A stretch of DNA of 64,000 nucleotides, taken from positions 95,641 to 159,640 of the forward strand of contig JBALXQ010000004.1 of NCBI GenBank assembly GCA_036960565.1, read 5' to 3'. The position numbers and the translations under genes were made by a program. Position 1 is the stretch's first letter; each line of letters starts with the position of its first letter. The DNA is from Bermanella sp036960565. GTDB lineage: Bacteria; Pseudomonadota; Gammaproteobacteria; Pseudomonadales; Oceanobacteraceae. Of this stretch, positions 17,388 to 26,252 are shown one piece after another. A model generated the notes under the pieces. That model saw only the letters and a program-made list of their open reading frames with translations. It was not told the DNA's origin and did not search any database.

Positions 17388-18407
17388 GTGTACGAATTAA
17401 TCCGCAAATTTTTATTTAAATTGAATGCTGAGACTTCTCACGAGCTGACACTGGATCTATTAGGTGCGGCGAAGCGTTTAGGGGTTCTTGGTTTGTTCGC
17501 CCCTAAGGTGCCTAATCAGCCGGTTGAGTTATTAGGCTTGACCTTCCCAAATTCAGTTGGCTTGGCCGCCGGCTTAGATAAAAATGGCGATTACATCGAT
17601 GCTTTGGGGAGTTTGGGCTTTGGTTTTATTGAAATTGGAACGATTACGCCCCGGCCGCAGCCAGGAAACCCTAAGCCCCGCTTATTTCGTTTGCCTGAAC
17701 ATGAGGCCATTATTAATCGTATGGGCTTCAATAATAAAGGGGTTGATCACCTAGTAGAGCAGGTAAAAAAGAGCCAGTACAAGGGCGTGTTGGGCATTAA
17801 TATCGGTAAGAACTTTGATACCGCAGTGGAGGATGCTGATCGAGACTATGAAATATGTCTTGAAAAGGTATATGCCCATGCAGATTACGTGGCCGTAAAT
17901 ATCTCTAGTCCTAATACCCCGGGGCTTAGAAAACTTCAGTTTGGCGAATCTTTAACCTCTTTACTATCAACTTTGAAGGCTGCCCAGGTACGCCTTCAGG
18001 GTGAACATGGTAAATACACACCGATATTGGTGAAAATTGCACCGGATATGGATGAAGCAGAAACTCGCCTTGTGGCCACTGCCTTGCTTGAAAGTGATAT
18101 GGACGGTGTTATATCAACGAATACCACTCTAGCTCGTGAAGCGGTTGCTGGGCATGTTTATGCTGATGAGGCAGGCGGCTTGAGCGGCCTTCCCGTTCGA
18201 GAGGCTTCTAATCATGTATTGGCTTGGTTAAAAGATGAGCTGCAGGGTAAGATGCCGATTATTGGTGTAGGTGGCATTCTGGATGGTGCCAGTGCTGCTC
18301 AAAAGGCCAGTTTAGGAGCTGACTTGGTTCAGGTTTATAGTGGTTTTATCTACAAAGGGCCTAAGCTAATTTCTGAGGCCAGTGAAGCGATAGCAGCCGT
18401 AAGATAA
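17388..18407 (+). CDS. pyrD: Dihydroorotate dehydrogenase, quinone-dependent (class 2)
   Basis: 339 residues; the fourth step of UMP synthesis, oxidising dihydroorotate to orotate with FMN and passing electrons to ubiquinone at the inner membrane. Seen: N-terminal amphipathic helix typical of class 2 (YELIRKFLFKLNAETSHELT), FMN/substrate segments VGLAAGLDKNGDYIDAL and INRMGFNNKGVDHL, catalytic serine in NISSPNTPGLR, and the phosphate-binding PIIGVGGI near the end. Starts at GTG 17388 with an upstream AGGG. Length matches E. coli PyrD (336). It is a monocistronic gene with a TATAAT box 31 bp upstream. Confidence 0.97.
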   Translation: MYELIRKFLFKLNAETSHELTLDLLGAAKRLGVLGLFAPKVPNQPVELLGLTFPNSVGLAAGLDKNGDYIDALGSLGFGFIEIGTITPRPQPGNPKPRLFRLPEHEAIINRMGFNNKGVDHLVEQVKKSQYKGVLGINIGKNFDTAVEDADRDYEICLEKVYAHADYVAVNISSPNTPGLRKLQFGESLTSLLSTLKAAQVRLQGEHGKYTPILVKIAPDMDEAETRLVATALLESDMDGVISTNTTLAREAVAGHVYADEAGGLSGLPVREASNHVLAWLKDELQGKMPIIGVGGILDGASAAQKASLGADLVQVYSGFIYKGPKLISEASEAIAAVR

Positions 18408-18445
18408 TAGTTGAGCTGTGATAAGCAGAGAAGGGGAGCGAGAAT

Positions 18446-18471
18446 TTAAAAGGGCCCGAATAAGGGCCCGA
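18446..18471 (-). terminator. Intrinsic terminator of rmf
   Basis: GGGCCC (18452-18457) and GGGCCC (18464-18469) form a stem that on the minus strand is followed by TTTTAAATT, 12 bp after the rmf stop. It may also catch pyrD transcripts from the other side. Confidence 0.75.
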
Positions 18472-18482
18472 TGAATGGTGAG

Positions 18483-18677
18483 TTAAATTGGTATTTTATG
18501 GACACCTGCCACGCCGGAGTAACCATCCCAATGATCGCTTCGACCTTCGCGCCAACCGGTCATCCAATTAAAGTGAGCAGCACCTTCTGGGCATAAATCT
18601 TTCGAGCGCCCTTGAACTCCTGCCATGAAACCTTTTTTGAATGCTCGGCGATCCATATCGCGCTTCTGTCTTCTCAT
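18483..18677 (-). CDS. rmf: Ribosome modulation factor RMF
   Basis: 64 residues, basic, beginning MRRQKRDMDRRAFKKGFMAG, which parallels E. coli RMF; the middle GVQGRSKDLCPEG and the late GWREGRSDHWDGY are the other conserved blocks. RMF binds the 30S subunit near the anti-Shine-Dalgarno region and drives 100S ribosome dimers (hibernation) in stationary phase or starvation. The size fits the 55-71 residue family. A good GAGG lies ahead of the ATG. Convergent with pyrD and divergent from rlmKL. Induction by ppGpp is known elsewhere; nothing in this upstream region confirms it. Confidence 0.95.
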   Translation of the reverse strand: MRRQKRDMDRRAFKKGFMAGVQGRSKDLCPEGAAHFNWMTGWREGRSDHWDGYSGVAGVHKIPI

Positions 18678-18945
18678 AAGTCTTCTGCCTCTACATGAAG
18701 ATCAGTGAATATTGTGGTTGCTGAAACTGTATATTTTCTAAACCACGAATTTAAGTATGCTAAGGTTTTCACATAATGTTAATGAATAAATTAGTCTTTA
18801 AGCAGCATCCTTTAGATTGAAAAGTTATTAAGCTCTTAAGTCCCTGATTTACTTGAGAGTTTTATTTAGATTAAAAAATGAACTTCATGCTGTATTCTTT
18901 TTGAATGACAGATGAAGCCACCCAAATTAAAAGTGATTAGAAGCC

Positions 18946-21177
18946 ATGAGTACTCTTGTTGAGCAAAGCGTTGACCAGCAAAAGGGTGATCGTCCCAGCC
19001 CTGTACAGAAATTAACGATAACTTGTCCAAAAGGTCTTGAGCTTTTATTGGCCGATGAAATAAAGGCTTTGGGTGCCCAAAATGTAAAGGTAGGGGTTTC
19101 TTACGTAAATTGTGATCCAGATCAATTGATTGGCTATAAAATTTGCCTGTGGTCACGTTTGGCGAGTCGGGTCTTATGGCCATTGTCGGCTTTTCCCATT
19201 AATAGTGCTCAAAATATGTATGAGCAGTTGTTGGAAATCCCCTGGATTGAACATTTCAGTGATCGCCAAACCTTTCGTATTTATTTTAACGGCACTAACG
19301 ACGAGATTCGGAATACGCATTTTGGTGCACTAAAAGTAAAAGATGCCATATGTGATTATTTTCGTGATAAAACAGGCGAGCGCCCCAATGTGAGCGATAC
19401 GCCTGACATTAGTATTCACGTTCGTTTGTATCGAGATATTGCCTATGTCTCTATTGATTTTGCTGGTGAATCATTGCACCGACGTGGCTATCGTCAATCT
19501 CAGGGTCTAGCCCCTCTAAAAGAAAATTTAGCGGCCGCTTTATTAATTCGTTCTGGTTGGCCTGAAGTTATGAAGCAGCAAGATGGTGCTTTATTAGATC
19601 CTATGTGTGGGTCTGGAACGCTTTTAATTGAAGCAGCCTTGATGGCGGCGGATATTGCGCCAGGTTTGTTGCGTAAAAAGTTTGCTTTTGAGGGGTGGAA
19701 AAAACATCAGTCAGTTGAGTGGCAGAAGATAAGAAGCCAGGCTCAGCAAAGAAAGTTAAAGGCACAGGACAGTGAGTCGGAGCTTACCCTGTTAGGTTAT
19801 GACATGGATTCGAGTGTCATAGAGAAAGCCAAGGACAATGCCCGCCGTGCAGGTGTGATGCATTTTGTACATGTTAAAACCCAAGCATTAAGTGATTTAA
19901 CTAAAGAGAAAGGTCTGCCTGAAACTGGGCTGATATTATGCAACCCGCCTTATGGAGAACGCTTGAGTGATGAGGTGGCCATCGGCTCCTTGTATGCGGC
20001 CATGGGTAACAAAATTAAGCAGAGCTTTTCCAATTGGACTGTGGCAATTTTTACGGGTAACCCGCAGCAGGCCTACCAATTTAAAATGCGTACCGATAAA
20101 CAGTATCAAATGTTTAACGGTGCCATTAGTTCCAAACTACTTATGTATAAAGTTTCGGAGAAATCTTCAAAAGCCATGGAGTTGGCTGCACAGCAACCGG
20201 TTCAAGAAGGGGCGGTGGTTAAGTTAAATGAAGGGGCGCAGATGATCTGTAATCGTCTGCAAAAGAATCTGCGTAAATTTAAGCCTTGGGCAAAAAAAGA
20301 AGAGACAAATTGTTATCGTGTTTATGATGCCGATATGCCTGAATATGCGGTGGCTATCGATATTTATGATGATTGGGTGCACATCCAAGAATATGCGCCG
20401 CCTAAAACTGTTGATCCAGAAAAAGCTCAAAATAGATTGAGAGAGGTATTGGATGCAGTGCCGGTTGCATTAAAAGTTGACCGTGAAAAAGTGGTGCTTA
20501 AGCAGCGAATAATGCAAAAAGGCCGCAAACAATATGAAAAGCAGGACGAGCAGAATAGGCTGTTTGAAGTTCAGGAGGGCAGTTGTCGCCTGTATGTGAA
20601 TTTGCATGATTACCTTGATACGGGCTTGTTCCTAGATCATCGGCCAATTCGTACAGATATAGAAAGCATGGCTAAAAACAAAGACTTTTTGAATTTGTTT
20701 AGCTACACCTGTACTGCCAGTGTCCATGCAGCTATGGGTGGTGCGCGCAGCACTACTAGTGTTGATATGTCGACCACCTACCTTAACTGGGGCAGGAAAA
20801 ACCTCACCTTAAATGGCTTGCCCGAAGCTAATCATGAATTCATACAAGCAGATTGCCTACAGTGGTTGAAAACCGCTCAAAAAGATTCCAAGCGTTACGA
20901 CATTATCTTCATGGATCCTCCTAGCTTTTCTAATTCAAAGAGAATGGACGGTGTGTTGGATGTGCAAAGAGATCATGTGGAGCTGATTAGGCAGTGCATG
21001 GCTATATTGCGCCCAGGCGGGAAGTTGATTTTCTCAAATAACTATAAGCGCTTCAAAATGGAGCGCGACGCACTAAATGAGTTCGATATATTAGATGTGA
21101 GCGAGCAGAGTTTGCCAAAAGATTTCGCTCGTAATGCAAAAATCCATCAGTGCTATATTATTGAAAACAATGGTTAA
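18946..21177 (+). CDS. rlmL: Bifunctional 23S rRNA methyltransferase RlmKL
   Basis: 743 residues; makes m2G2445 (RlmL half) and m7G2069 (RlmK half) in 23S rRNA. N-terminal THUMP domain (about 60-170), first Rossmann methyltransferase with SAM motif DPMCGSGTLLIEAA and catalytic NPPY in LILCNPPYGERL, then the second with FLNLFSYTCTASVHAAMGGA and DIIFMDPPSFSNSKRM. This order and length match E. coli RlmKL (702 aa), with an additional N-terminal stretch of about 20 residues. The start ATG 18946 gives MSTLVEQSVDQ; conservation begins near KLTITCPKGLE, so a slightly later start cannot be excluded. Followed by a clear terminator. Confidence 0.96.
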   Translation: MSTLVEQSVDQQKGDRPSPVQKLTITCPKGLELLLADEIKALGAQNVKVGVSYVNCDPDQLIGYKICLWSRLASRVLWPLSAFPINSAQNMYEQLLEIPWIEHFSDRQTFRIYFNGTNDEIRNTHFGALKVKDAICDYFRDKTGERPNVSDTPDISIHVRLYRDIAYVSIDFAGESLHRRGYRQSQGLAPLKENLAAALLIRSGWPEVMKQQDGALLDPMCGSGTLLIEAALMAADIAPGLLRKKFAFEGWKKHQSVEWQKIRSQAQQRKLKAQDSESELTLLGYDMDSSVIEKAKDNARRAGVMHFVHVKTQALSDLTKEKGLPETGLILCNPPYGERLSDEVAIGSLYAAMGNKIKQSFSNWTVAIFTGNPQQAYQFKMRTDKQYQMFNGAISSKLLMYKVSEKSSKAMELAAQQPVQEGAVVKLNEGAQMICNRLQKNLRKFKPWAKKEETNCYRVYDADMPEYAVAIDIYDDWVHIQEYAPPKTVDPEKAQNRLREVLDAVPVALKVDREKVVLKQRIMQKGRKQYEKQDEQNRLFEVQEGSCRLYVNLHDYLDTGLFLDHRPIRTDIESMAKNKDFLNLFSYTCTASVHAAMGGARSTTSVDMSTTYLNWGRKNLTLNGLPEANHEFIQADCLQWLKTAQKDSKRYDIIFMDPPSFSNSKRMDGVLDVQRDHVELIRQCMAILRPGGKLIFSNNYKRFKMERDALNEFDILDVSEQSLPKDFARNAKIHQCYIIENNG

Positions 21178-21192
21178 CTCCTGAAGTATAAA

Positions 21193-21222
21193 GGCCTGCA
21201 GCTCTGCAGGTCTTTCCTTTTT
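21193..21222 (+). terminator. Intrinsic terminator of rlmKL
   Basis: CCTGCA (21195-21200), loop GCTC, TGCAGG (21205-21210), then TCTTTCCTTTTTATT. It starts 16 bp after the stop codon. Confidence 0.8.
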
Positions 21223-21261
21223 ATTTCCCCTTCTTGTTTATCTGCCTTAAAATGATGCGCG

Positions 21262-21277
21262 TGGCGCAGTTTGTGCA
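21262..21277 (+). promoter_or_regulatory. Sigma-54 (RpoN) promoter candidate for amt
   Basis: TGGCGCAGTTTGTGCA has the invariant GG and GC spaced by exactly ten bases and matches the consensus TGGCACRN4TTGCW at all but two fixed positions. It is 138 bp ahead of the amt GTG. RpoN/NtrC control of ammonium transporters is well known. A half-conserved NtrC-like site (TGCATT-N5-GGTTCA, 21274-21290) overlaps its -12 end and is not relied on. Confidence 0.6.
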
Positions 21278-21301
21278 TTAACTTGGTTCAGTTATAAGGC
21301 A

Positions 21302-21329
21302 ATGATCTAAACTGGCCCAGTTTAATCAT
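21302..21329 (+). repeat. Inverted repeat in the amt leader
   Basis: AAACTG (21309-21314), GCC, CAGTTT (21318-21323), with arms extending outward (ATGATC / ATCAT) with one unpaired base. If the sigma-54 start is right it falls in the 5' leader, as a hairpin or an operator. Confidence 0.4.
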
Positions 21330-21414
21330 TATTTAAAATAAACTTTTGGTCATAGAGGTATGGGTGTTCATTTATTGAATACCTTAAAATGCCCGACCCA
21401 AAAAGGGGAATGTT

Positions 21415-22626
21415 GTGGAAAATATCAACAGTGCTGTCGAAACCCTCATTAGCAGCTCAAATACATTTTTTATCCTACTTGGCGCCATTATGGTGTTTTT
21501 CATGCACGCAGGTTTTGCGTTCTTGGAAGTGGGAACCGTGCGCCAAAAAAACCAAGTAAATGCGCTGGTCAAGATCATTACTGATTTTGCAGTTTCTACC
21601 ATCGCCTATTTCTTTGTAGGTTATAGCATTGCTTATGGTGCTGACTTTTTTAGCAGCGCCTCTGATCTAACGAATGGCAATGGCTATGAATTAGTGAAGT
21701 TCTTTTTCTTATTAACATTTGCAGCAGCTATTCCTGCCATTGTTTCTGGTGGTATTGCTGAGCGTGCGAAATTTTACCCTTTCTTAATTGCTTCTGCCTT
21801 AATAGTGGCTCTGGTTTACCCCTTCTTTGAAGGGATGATCTGGAACGGTAACTATGGATATCAAAATTGGTTAGAAACCAGCTTTGGAGCTCAATTCCAT
21901 GACTTCGCAGGTTCGGTGGTAGTACATGGTATGGGCGGTTGGCTAGCGCTGGCAGCTGTTATATTGCTAGGTGCGCGTACAGGTCGTTATCGCGAAGGTC
22001 GCCCAGTGGCATTTGCTCCTTCAAGTATTCCGTTTTTAGGCTTAGGTGCATGGATTCTGACAGTGGGCTGGTTTGGTTTTAACGTTATGTCAGCACAAAC
22101 TTTAGATGGTGTTAGTGGCTTGGTGGCTGTGAATTCATTGATGGCCATGGTCGGTGGTACCCTTGTGGCCATGGTGATGGGCAAGAACGACCCAGGCTTT
22201 ATTCATAATGGACCATTGGCTGGTTTAGTGGCTGTGTGTGCAGGTTCAGATTTGTTCCATCCAATCGGTGCTTTATTTGTAGGTGGCTTTGCCGGCGCTT
22301 TGTTTGTTTATACCTTTACGTTGTTCCAAAATAAATTCCCAGGTATTGACGATGTATTAGGTGTTTGGCCTTTGCATGGTTTGTGCGGCGTTTGGGGTGG
22401 CATTTCCGTAGGTATCTTTGGTCTAGAAAGTTTAGGTGGGCTGGGTGGTGTTACCTTTATGTCTCAGCTAATTGGTTCTCTAACAGGCGTAGTAGTGGCT
22501 CTTGTGGGTGGCTTTGCGGTTTATGGTTTAGTGAAGGTGGTGGCTGGACTACGCTTGACCCAGGAAGAAGAATATCAGGGTGCTGATTTATCGATTCACA
22601 AGATTGCATCAACCTGTGAAGATTAG
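21415..22626 (+). CDS. amt: Ammonium transporter (Amt/MEP/Rh family)
   Basis: 403 residues with about eleven membrane helices. Family hallmarks: GFAFLEVGTVRQKNQVN in the first third, FAAAIPAIVSGGIAERAKF, the Amt signature DFAGSVVVHGMGGWLALAAV with the first pore His, and PLHGLCGVWGGISVGIF with the second. It conducts ammonium/ammonia through the inner membrane. Start is GTG 21415 with AGGGG upstream; there is no classic signal peptide, as in several Amt proteins of this branch. Unlike most proteobacterial amtB genes no glnK is next to it, so PII control must come from elsewhere. A sigma-54 type promoter lies upstream. Confidence 0.95.
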   Translation: MENINSAVETLISSSNTFFILLGAIMVFFMHAGFAFLEVGTVRQKNQVNALVKIITDFAVSTIAYFFVGYSIAYGADFFSSASDLTNGNGYELVKFFFLLTFAAAIPAIVSGGIAERAKFYPFLIASALIVALVYPFFEGMIWNGNYGYQNWLETSFGAQFHDFAGSVVVHGMGGWLALAAVILLGARTGRYREGRPVAFAPSSIPFLGLGAWILTVGWFGFNVMSAQTLDGVSGLVAVNSLMAMVGGTLVAMVMGKNDPGFIHNGPLAGLVAVCAGSDLFHPIGALFVGGFAGALFVYTFTLFQNKFPGIDDVLGVWPLHGLCGVWGGISVGIFGLESLGGLGGVTFMSQLIGSLTGVVVALVGGFAVYGLVKVVAGLRLTQEEEYQGADLSIHKIASTCED

Positions 22627-22670
22627 TCTTATTGAATATTCGTAAACCTGTTGGCTTGTTTTAGCTGATG

Positions 22671-22708
22671 AAAATGCTCCGTGGTGATAGCCGAGGGGCA
22701 TTTTTTTT
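22671..22708 (+). terminator. Intrinsic terminator of amt
   Basis: AAAATGCTCCG pairs with CGAGGGGCATTTT around a short loop (one mismatch and a bulge) and runs into eight T residues. It starts 44 bp after the stop codon. Confidence 0.75.
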
Positions 22709-22880
22709 GAATGGAATAATGTTTAAAGGATTTATGTTTACGCTGTTGGAGGTTATTTGAGGAGTTGCAGGCTGAGTTAATAGTTTAGGAGGAATCTATT
22801 TAGGTGCTAAGGAGTGAAGGGTTGGGTAGGCAGTGCTAAGGCGTTGATTGCTATAAGCTGAAGTAGGAAGGGGTGGAAAT

Positions 22881-22910
22881 AAAAAGGCCGGCGCTTTTCA
22901 GGGCCGGCTT
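22881..22910 (-). terminator. Intrinsic terminator of the desaturase gene
   Basis: GCCGGC arms (22887-22892 and 22903-22908); on the minus strand the stem is followed by CTTTTTATTT. It lies 17 bp beyond the stop. The 170 bp between this and the amt terminator show no gene. Confidence 0.75.
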
Positions 22911-22926
22911 AATATTCTGTCAGGGG

Positions 22927-23976
22927 TTAAGCGCTTTTGGCACTCTCAATGGTAATGTCTTGCTCATCTTTATTTTTACGAAAGCGATTGGCTCTAAGTA
23001 AGCTGTCGAAATCATTAAAACGAATGCCGTTTTCCCTCATTACTTTATGGGCTTCTTTGGCAATCATTTGGCGAATATAGAATGGCTGTGAAACTACTAG
23101 GTGGTGGATCACATGGGTGCTGCCAAAGTTACAGCAGAACAAGTTAATAGGAGCTAGTGTCCAGTGATTCATGACTTGGCATTGCTTGAGCAAGCTATCC
23201 ACATCTCCGTAGTAATGAAGGGCCGCGGTAATGTTGTGTAAGCAAAAAGCGCGCAAAGCATTTGGTAGAATCCACACAACAGCCAATACATTAACAATGT
23301 CCATTGCCTCTAATAGCAATTCTGGATAAGTGGTGGTTAGGCCGAGTGTTGGTGCCAAGGCGTTGTAGCCATGGAAAGCGAAGAATCCGTACAAACATAT
23401 GATGTAAAAGTGAGCCAGCGGCAGGCCCTGTAAAACAAATGACAGATATTTAAACATCTTCATTTGGTTAAGCTCTTTTCTGCGCAAGCTTATGGATAGA
23501 AAGCCATCTAGGGAAATGATCATGCGCAATAGGCCAAATTTCATGCCGTTGCCTAAAATACGTTCTTCTAAGTCTTCTTTAGTGCCGGAAACCTTATGGT
23601 GATTAAAGTGTATTTGACGGCGGTACCAAGGGTTAACGACATTGGGTCTCATGATCCAAACTATGGTCATCATAAAGTTATGGGCAAGTGCATTTTTTCT
23701 AAAATAAAGCCTATGAATGAGGTCGTGTTCTAGTTCGTGGGAGATGGAAGCAAAAATGGTGCTGATGGCAATGCACGCCCAGACGGGGATATGATCAAAA
23801 TAGTAAGCCAAGCCCGAGGCGATCATCCCTGCAAGAGAGAATAAAAGTATGCTCATGCCAATGGCATTTTGGTGGTTTAAAATAGGGTGCCGAGCTCGCA
23901 ATAATGTTTCTTCGGCGCGCACCGCGATTTGTATGTTACTGGCCATTTTTTGGTCAGAGCTATTCGTATGATCCAT
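22927..23976 (-). CDS. Membrane fatty-acid desaturase-family protein
   Basis: 349 residues, integral inner-membrane di-iron enzyme. All three histidine boxes are present and complete: H80xxxH84 (HELEHDLIH), H123xxHH127 (HFNHH) and H288xxHH292 (HVIHH). Hydrophobic segments lie near 42-78, 95-110, 180-205 and 225-245. Family members introduce double bonds into acyl chains or hydroxylate related substrates; which substrate cannot be told from this sequence. The charged tail (RFRKNKDEQD) is cytoplasmic. It stands alone, convergent with amt, with its own terminator. Confidence 0.86.
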   Translation of the reverse strand: MDHTNSSDQKMASNIQIAVRAEETLLRARHPILNHQNAIGMSILLFSLAGMIASGLAYYFDHIPVWACIAISTIFASISHELEHDLIHRLYFRKNALAHNFMMTIVWIMRPNVVNPWYRRQIHFNHHKVSGTKEDLEERILGNGMKFGLLRMIISLDGFLSISLRRKELNQMKMFKYLSFVLQGLPLAHFYIICLYGFFAFHGYNALAPTLGLTTTYPELLLEAMDIVNVLAVVWILPNALRAFCLHNITAALHYYGDVDSLLKQCQVMNHWTLAPINLFCCNFGSTHVIHHLVVSQPFYIRQMIAKEAHKVMRENGIRFNDFDSLLRANRFRKNKDEQDITIESAKSA

Positions 23977-24203
23977 GACTATTCTTTTTATTGTTAATTT
24001 ATGTAACGAGGGACAGATATTATCAGCTCAATGGTCGCCAGTCCGCCACTAAAATGTGAACTGTGTCACATAATTTTTTTGGTGAAAGTTGGATTGTAGG
24101 ACGTATCAACAATACTCCTCTAGCATTACCTGCTGGTGTTTCCTTTCTCTATGAGGCTTCCGTATAATTCGCCGTCGCAACATTACTCGTTTATGGAAAG
24201 TAT

Positions 24204-26075
24204 ATGACACAAAGAATGCAGCTAATGCGCTGGGGGCTGTGGTTTAGCGCTATTACCGGCTTTATCTTAACCTTAGTGGCGACTCGATTTATTGAATACA
24301 TGCCTGAAATTGAAGGTCTTAAGGCCGGCTACTTCTTGGCAACCGGAATATTCAGCCATTTTTCGTTAATTACCTTGCTGGTATTTGTACTGGTTATTTT
24401 TCCATTTGCGTTACTGGTGCCCTTTGCTGGGGTTGTTCTTCGGCATCTGCTGGTTTTAGTAGCCACGTTAGGCACAGTGCTGCTTATTGCCGACACACTA
24501 GTGTATGCCCAATACCGCTTTCATATAACGGGTTTTATCTTTGATATGTTAATCAAGGCTGGCGATGACGTGATTGCCGTTTCTTGGATGACGTGGTTGA
24601 TCACCATTACCACCCTATTGGGAACCTATGGGTTGTATTTTTTAATAAATAAAAAACTGTGGCAGCATATTGAGCACCCAGTTTGGTCGTTTTTAAAGTA
24701 TAAATATTTGGCATTTTTCTTTATGGCGTTATTGAGCAGCCATATGATTCACCTAGTGTCAGATGCTCAGTATGACCAACGTATTACCTCTCTTGTGCGC
24801 CATATTCCACTCTACGCACCGGCCACGGCTAAAGAGCGATTACTGAGCAGCGGGTGGGTAGATGCCGAAAGCATTCGCGCTAACCGTCAGGATTTCTCTC
24901 ATAAGTCAGGCAGTTTAGTGAACTACCCTAAAATTCCGCTGGAAACTTCAGTGGCAGACAAGCCTTTAAATGTTTTGTTGATCGTTTTGGATACCGCTCG
25001 TTTTGATACTTTAGACCCGGAGGCGATGCCGGTGTTAACGCAGTTTTCTAAAGGTGAATCTGTTCAGACTTTTGAAAAACACATGAGCGGCGGCAACGGT
25101 ACTCGCACTGGTATATTTAACTTGTTTTATGGTTTGCCTGGTACTTATTGGAGCGCTTTTTCAGCTAATCAGGTGCCTCCTGTATTGATGAGCAGTTTTC
25201 AAAAGCACGGTTATGAATTGGGCATTTTTGCAGCAGCGCCTTTAACTCAGCCGGCATTTGACCGTACGGTATTTGCTGGGGTGAAGGAGCTAAAGCTAAG
25301 AGCGGATGGTGATGTGCCTTGGCAGTTGGATCAAAATTTAACCGACAACTGGTTGGAGTTTGTAGAGAAAAGAGACGCGAATAAAGCTGTTGATTCGAAT
25401 GCCAAACCGTTTTTTGGTTTCCTTTTTTATGATGGTATTCATGGTACGTCTTTGCCTGGAGATGCTGAAAAGCCATTCCAGCCTTCATGGAATCGAGTTG
25501 ATCATTTGTCGTTGAATAAAGACTTTGACAGTACTGCTTATTTTAACCTGTATAAAAACTCTGCTTATCAGGTAGATAAACAATTAAAACGTGTTTTTGA
25601 TCAATTGAAGCAAAAGCAGCTATTGGATGAGACCATCGTGATAGTCACCAGTGACCATGGTCAGGAGTTTAATGACAATAAAATGAATTATTGGGGTCAT
25701 GGCAGCAACTTTACTCCCGCTCAAATTCACGTGCCCTTAGTTGTTCATTGGCCAGGCAAGGAAAGTCAGGTGTTTAAGCACAGAACCAGCCACAGTGATG
25801 TTAGTGTGACGTTGATGAAGGATCTGTTTAATACGCGCAATGAAACGGAAGATTACAGTTTGGGTTATCACCTTCAGGATACTGAGCGTGTTGGATGGAC
25901 CATCGCGGGTAGCTATGTTAATTACGCGATTCTGGAAGAGAATCGGCATATCGTGACTTACCAGTCTGGAAACTATGAAATTCTGGATCAAACGGCGCGA
26001 CCTGCCAAAGATCAGGCTTTATCACCTGAGTTGTCTATGCAAGTAATGGAAGCTCTATCTCGCTTTTATAAGTAA
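24204..26075 (+). CDS. yejM: YejM/PbgA/LapC-like inner-membrane sulfatase-fold protein
   Basis: 623 residues. N-terminal DUF3413 region with five membrane helices (to about 190), then a periplasmic sulfatase/phosphatase-fold domain: LDTARFDTLDPEAMPVL, GGNGTRTGIFNLFYGLP and VTSDHGQEFND are the recognisable blocks. E. coli YejM (PbgA, LapC) senses periplasmic LPS and restrains LapB-FtsH degradation of LpxC; segments such as LIADTLVYAQYRFHITGFIF align in layout with it. The usual catalytic Cys/Ser is replaced by Thr in GTRTG, as in that family. Alone in its transcription unit, with a strong hairpin downstream. Confidence 0.88.
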   Translation: MTQRMQLMRWGLWFSAITGFILTLVATRFIEYMPEIEGLKAGYFLATGIFSHFSLITLLVFVLVIFPFALLVPFAGVVLRHLLVLVATLGTVLLIADTLVYAQYRFHITGFIFDMLIKAGDDVIAVSWMTWLITITTLLGTYGLYFLINKKLWQHIEHPVWSFLKYKYLAFFFMALLSSHMIHLVSDAQYDQRITSLVRHIPLYAPATAKERLLSSGWVDAESIRANRQDFSHKSGSLVNYPKIPLETSVADKPLNVLLIVLDTARFDTLDPEAMPVLTQFSKGESVQTFEKHMSGGNGTRTGIFNLFYGLPGTYWSAFSANQVPPVLMSSFQKHGYELGIFAAAPLTQPAFDRTVFAGVKELKLRADGDVPWQLDQNLTDNWLEFVEKRDANKAVDSNAKPFFGFLFYDGIHGTSLPGDAEKPFQPSWNRVDHLSLNKDFDSTAYFNLYKNSAYQVDKQLKRVFDQLKQKQLLDETIVIVTSDHGQEFNDNKMNYWGHGSNFTPAQIHVPLVVHWPGKESQVFKHRTSHSDVSVTLMKDLFNTRNETEDYSLGYHLQDTERVGWTIAGSYVNYAILEENRHIVTYQSGNYEILDQTARPAKDQALSPELSMQVMEALSRFYK

Positions 26076-26084
26076 ATAGCCTTC

Positions 26085-26111
26085 AAACCCTCCATTAATG
26101 ATGGAGGGTTT
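26085..26111 (+). terminator. Strong hairpin after yejM-like gene
   Basis: Perfect 11-bp stem AAACCCTCCAT (26085-26095) / ATGGAGGGTTT (26101-26111) with a five-base loop, 10 bp after the stop. There is only a short T stretch. Confidence 0.7.
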
Positions 26112-26252
26112 ATGGTAGTGTCTAAGTGAGAGTCTTTCTTGATTGAAGCGCGCTGCACACTGATTTAACCCCTATCTAAAAATATTCTAAATACCTCTAA
26201 AGTTTTTACTTAGTTGGTCGATTAATAAGGCAAGTACTCAGAGTATTTAGCC

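Noticed and set aside
21274..21290. NtrC-binding site TGCATT-N5-GGTTCA at amt
   Set aside because: Only partly matches the consensus and overlaps the -12 element, an unlikely place for an activator site.
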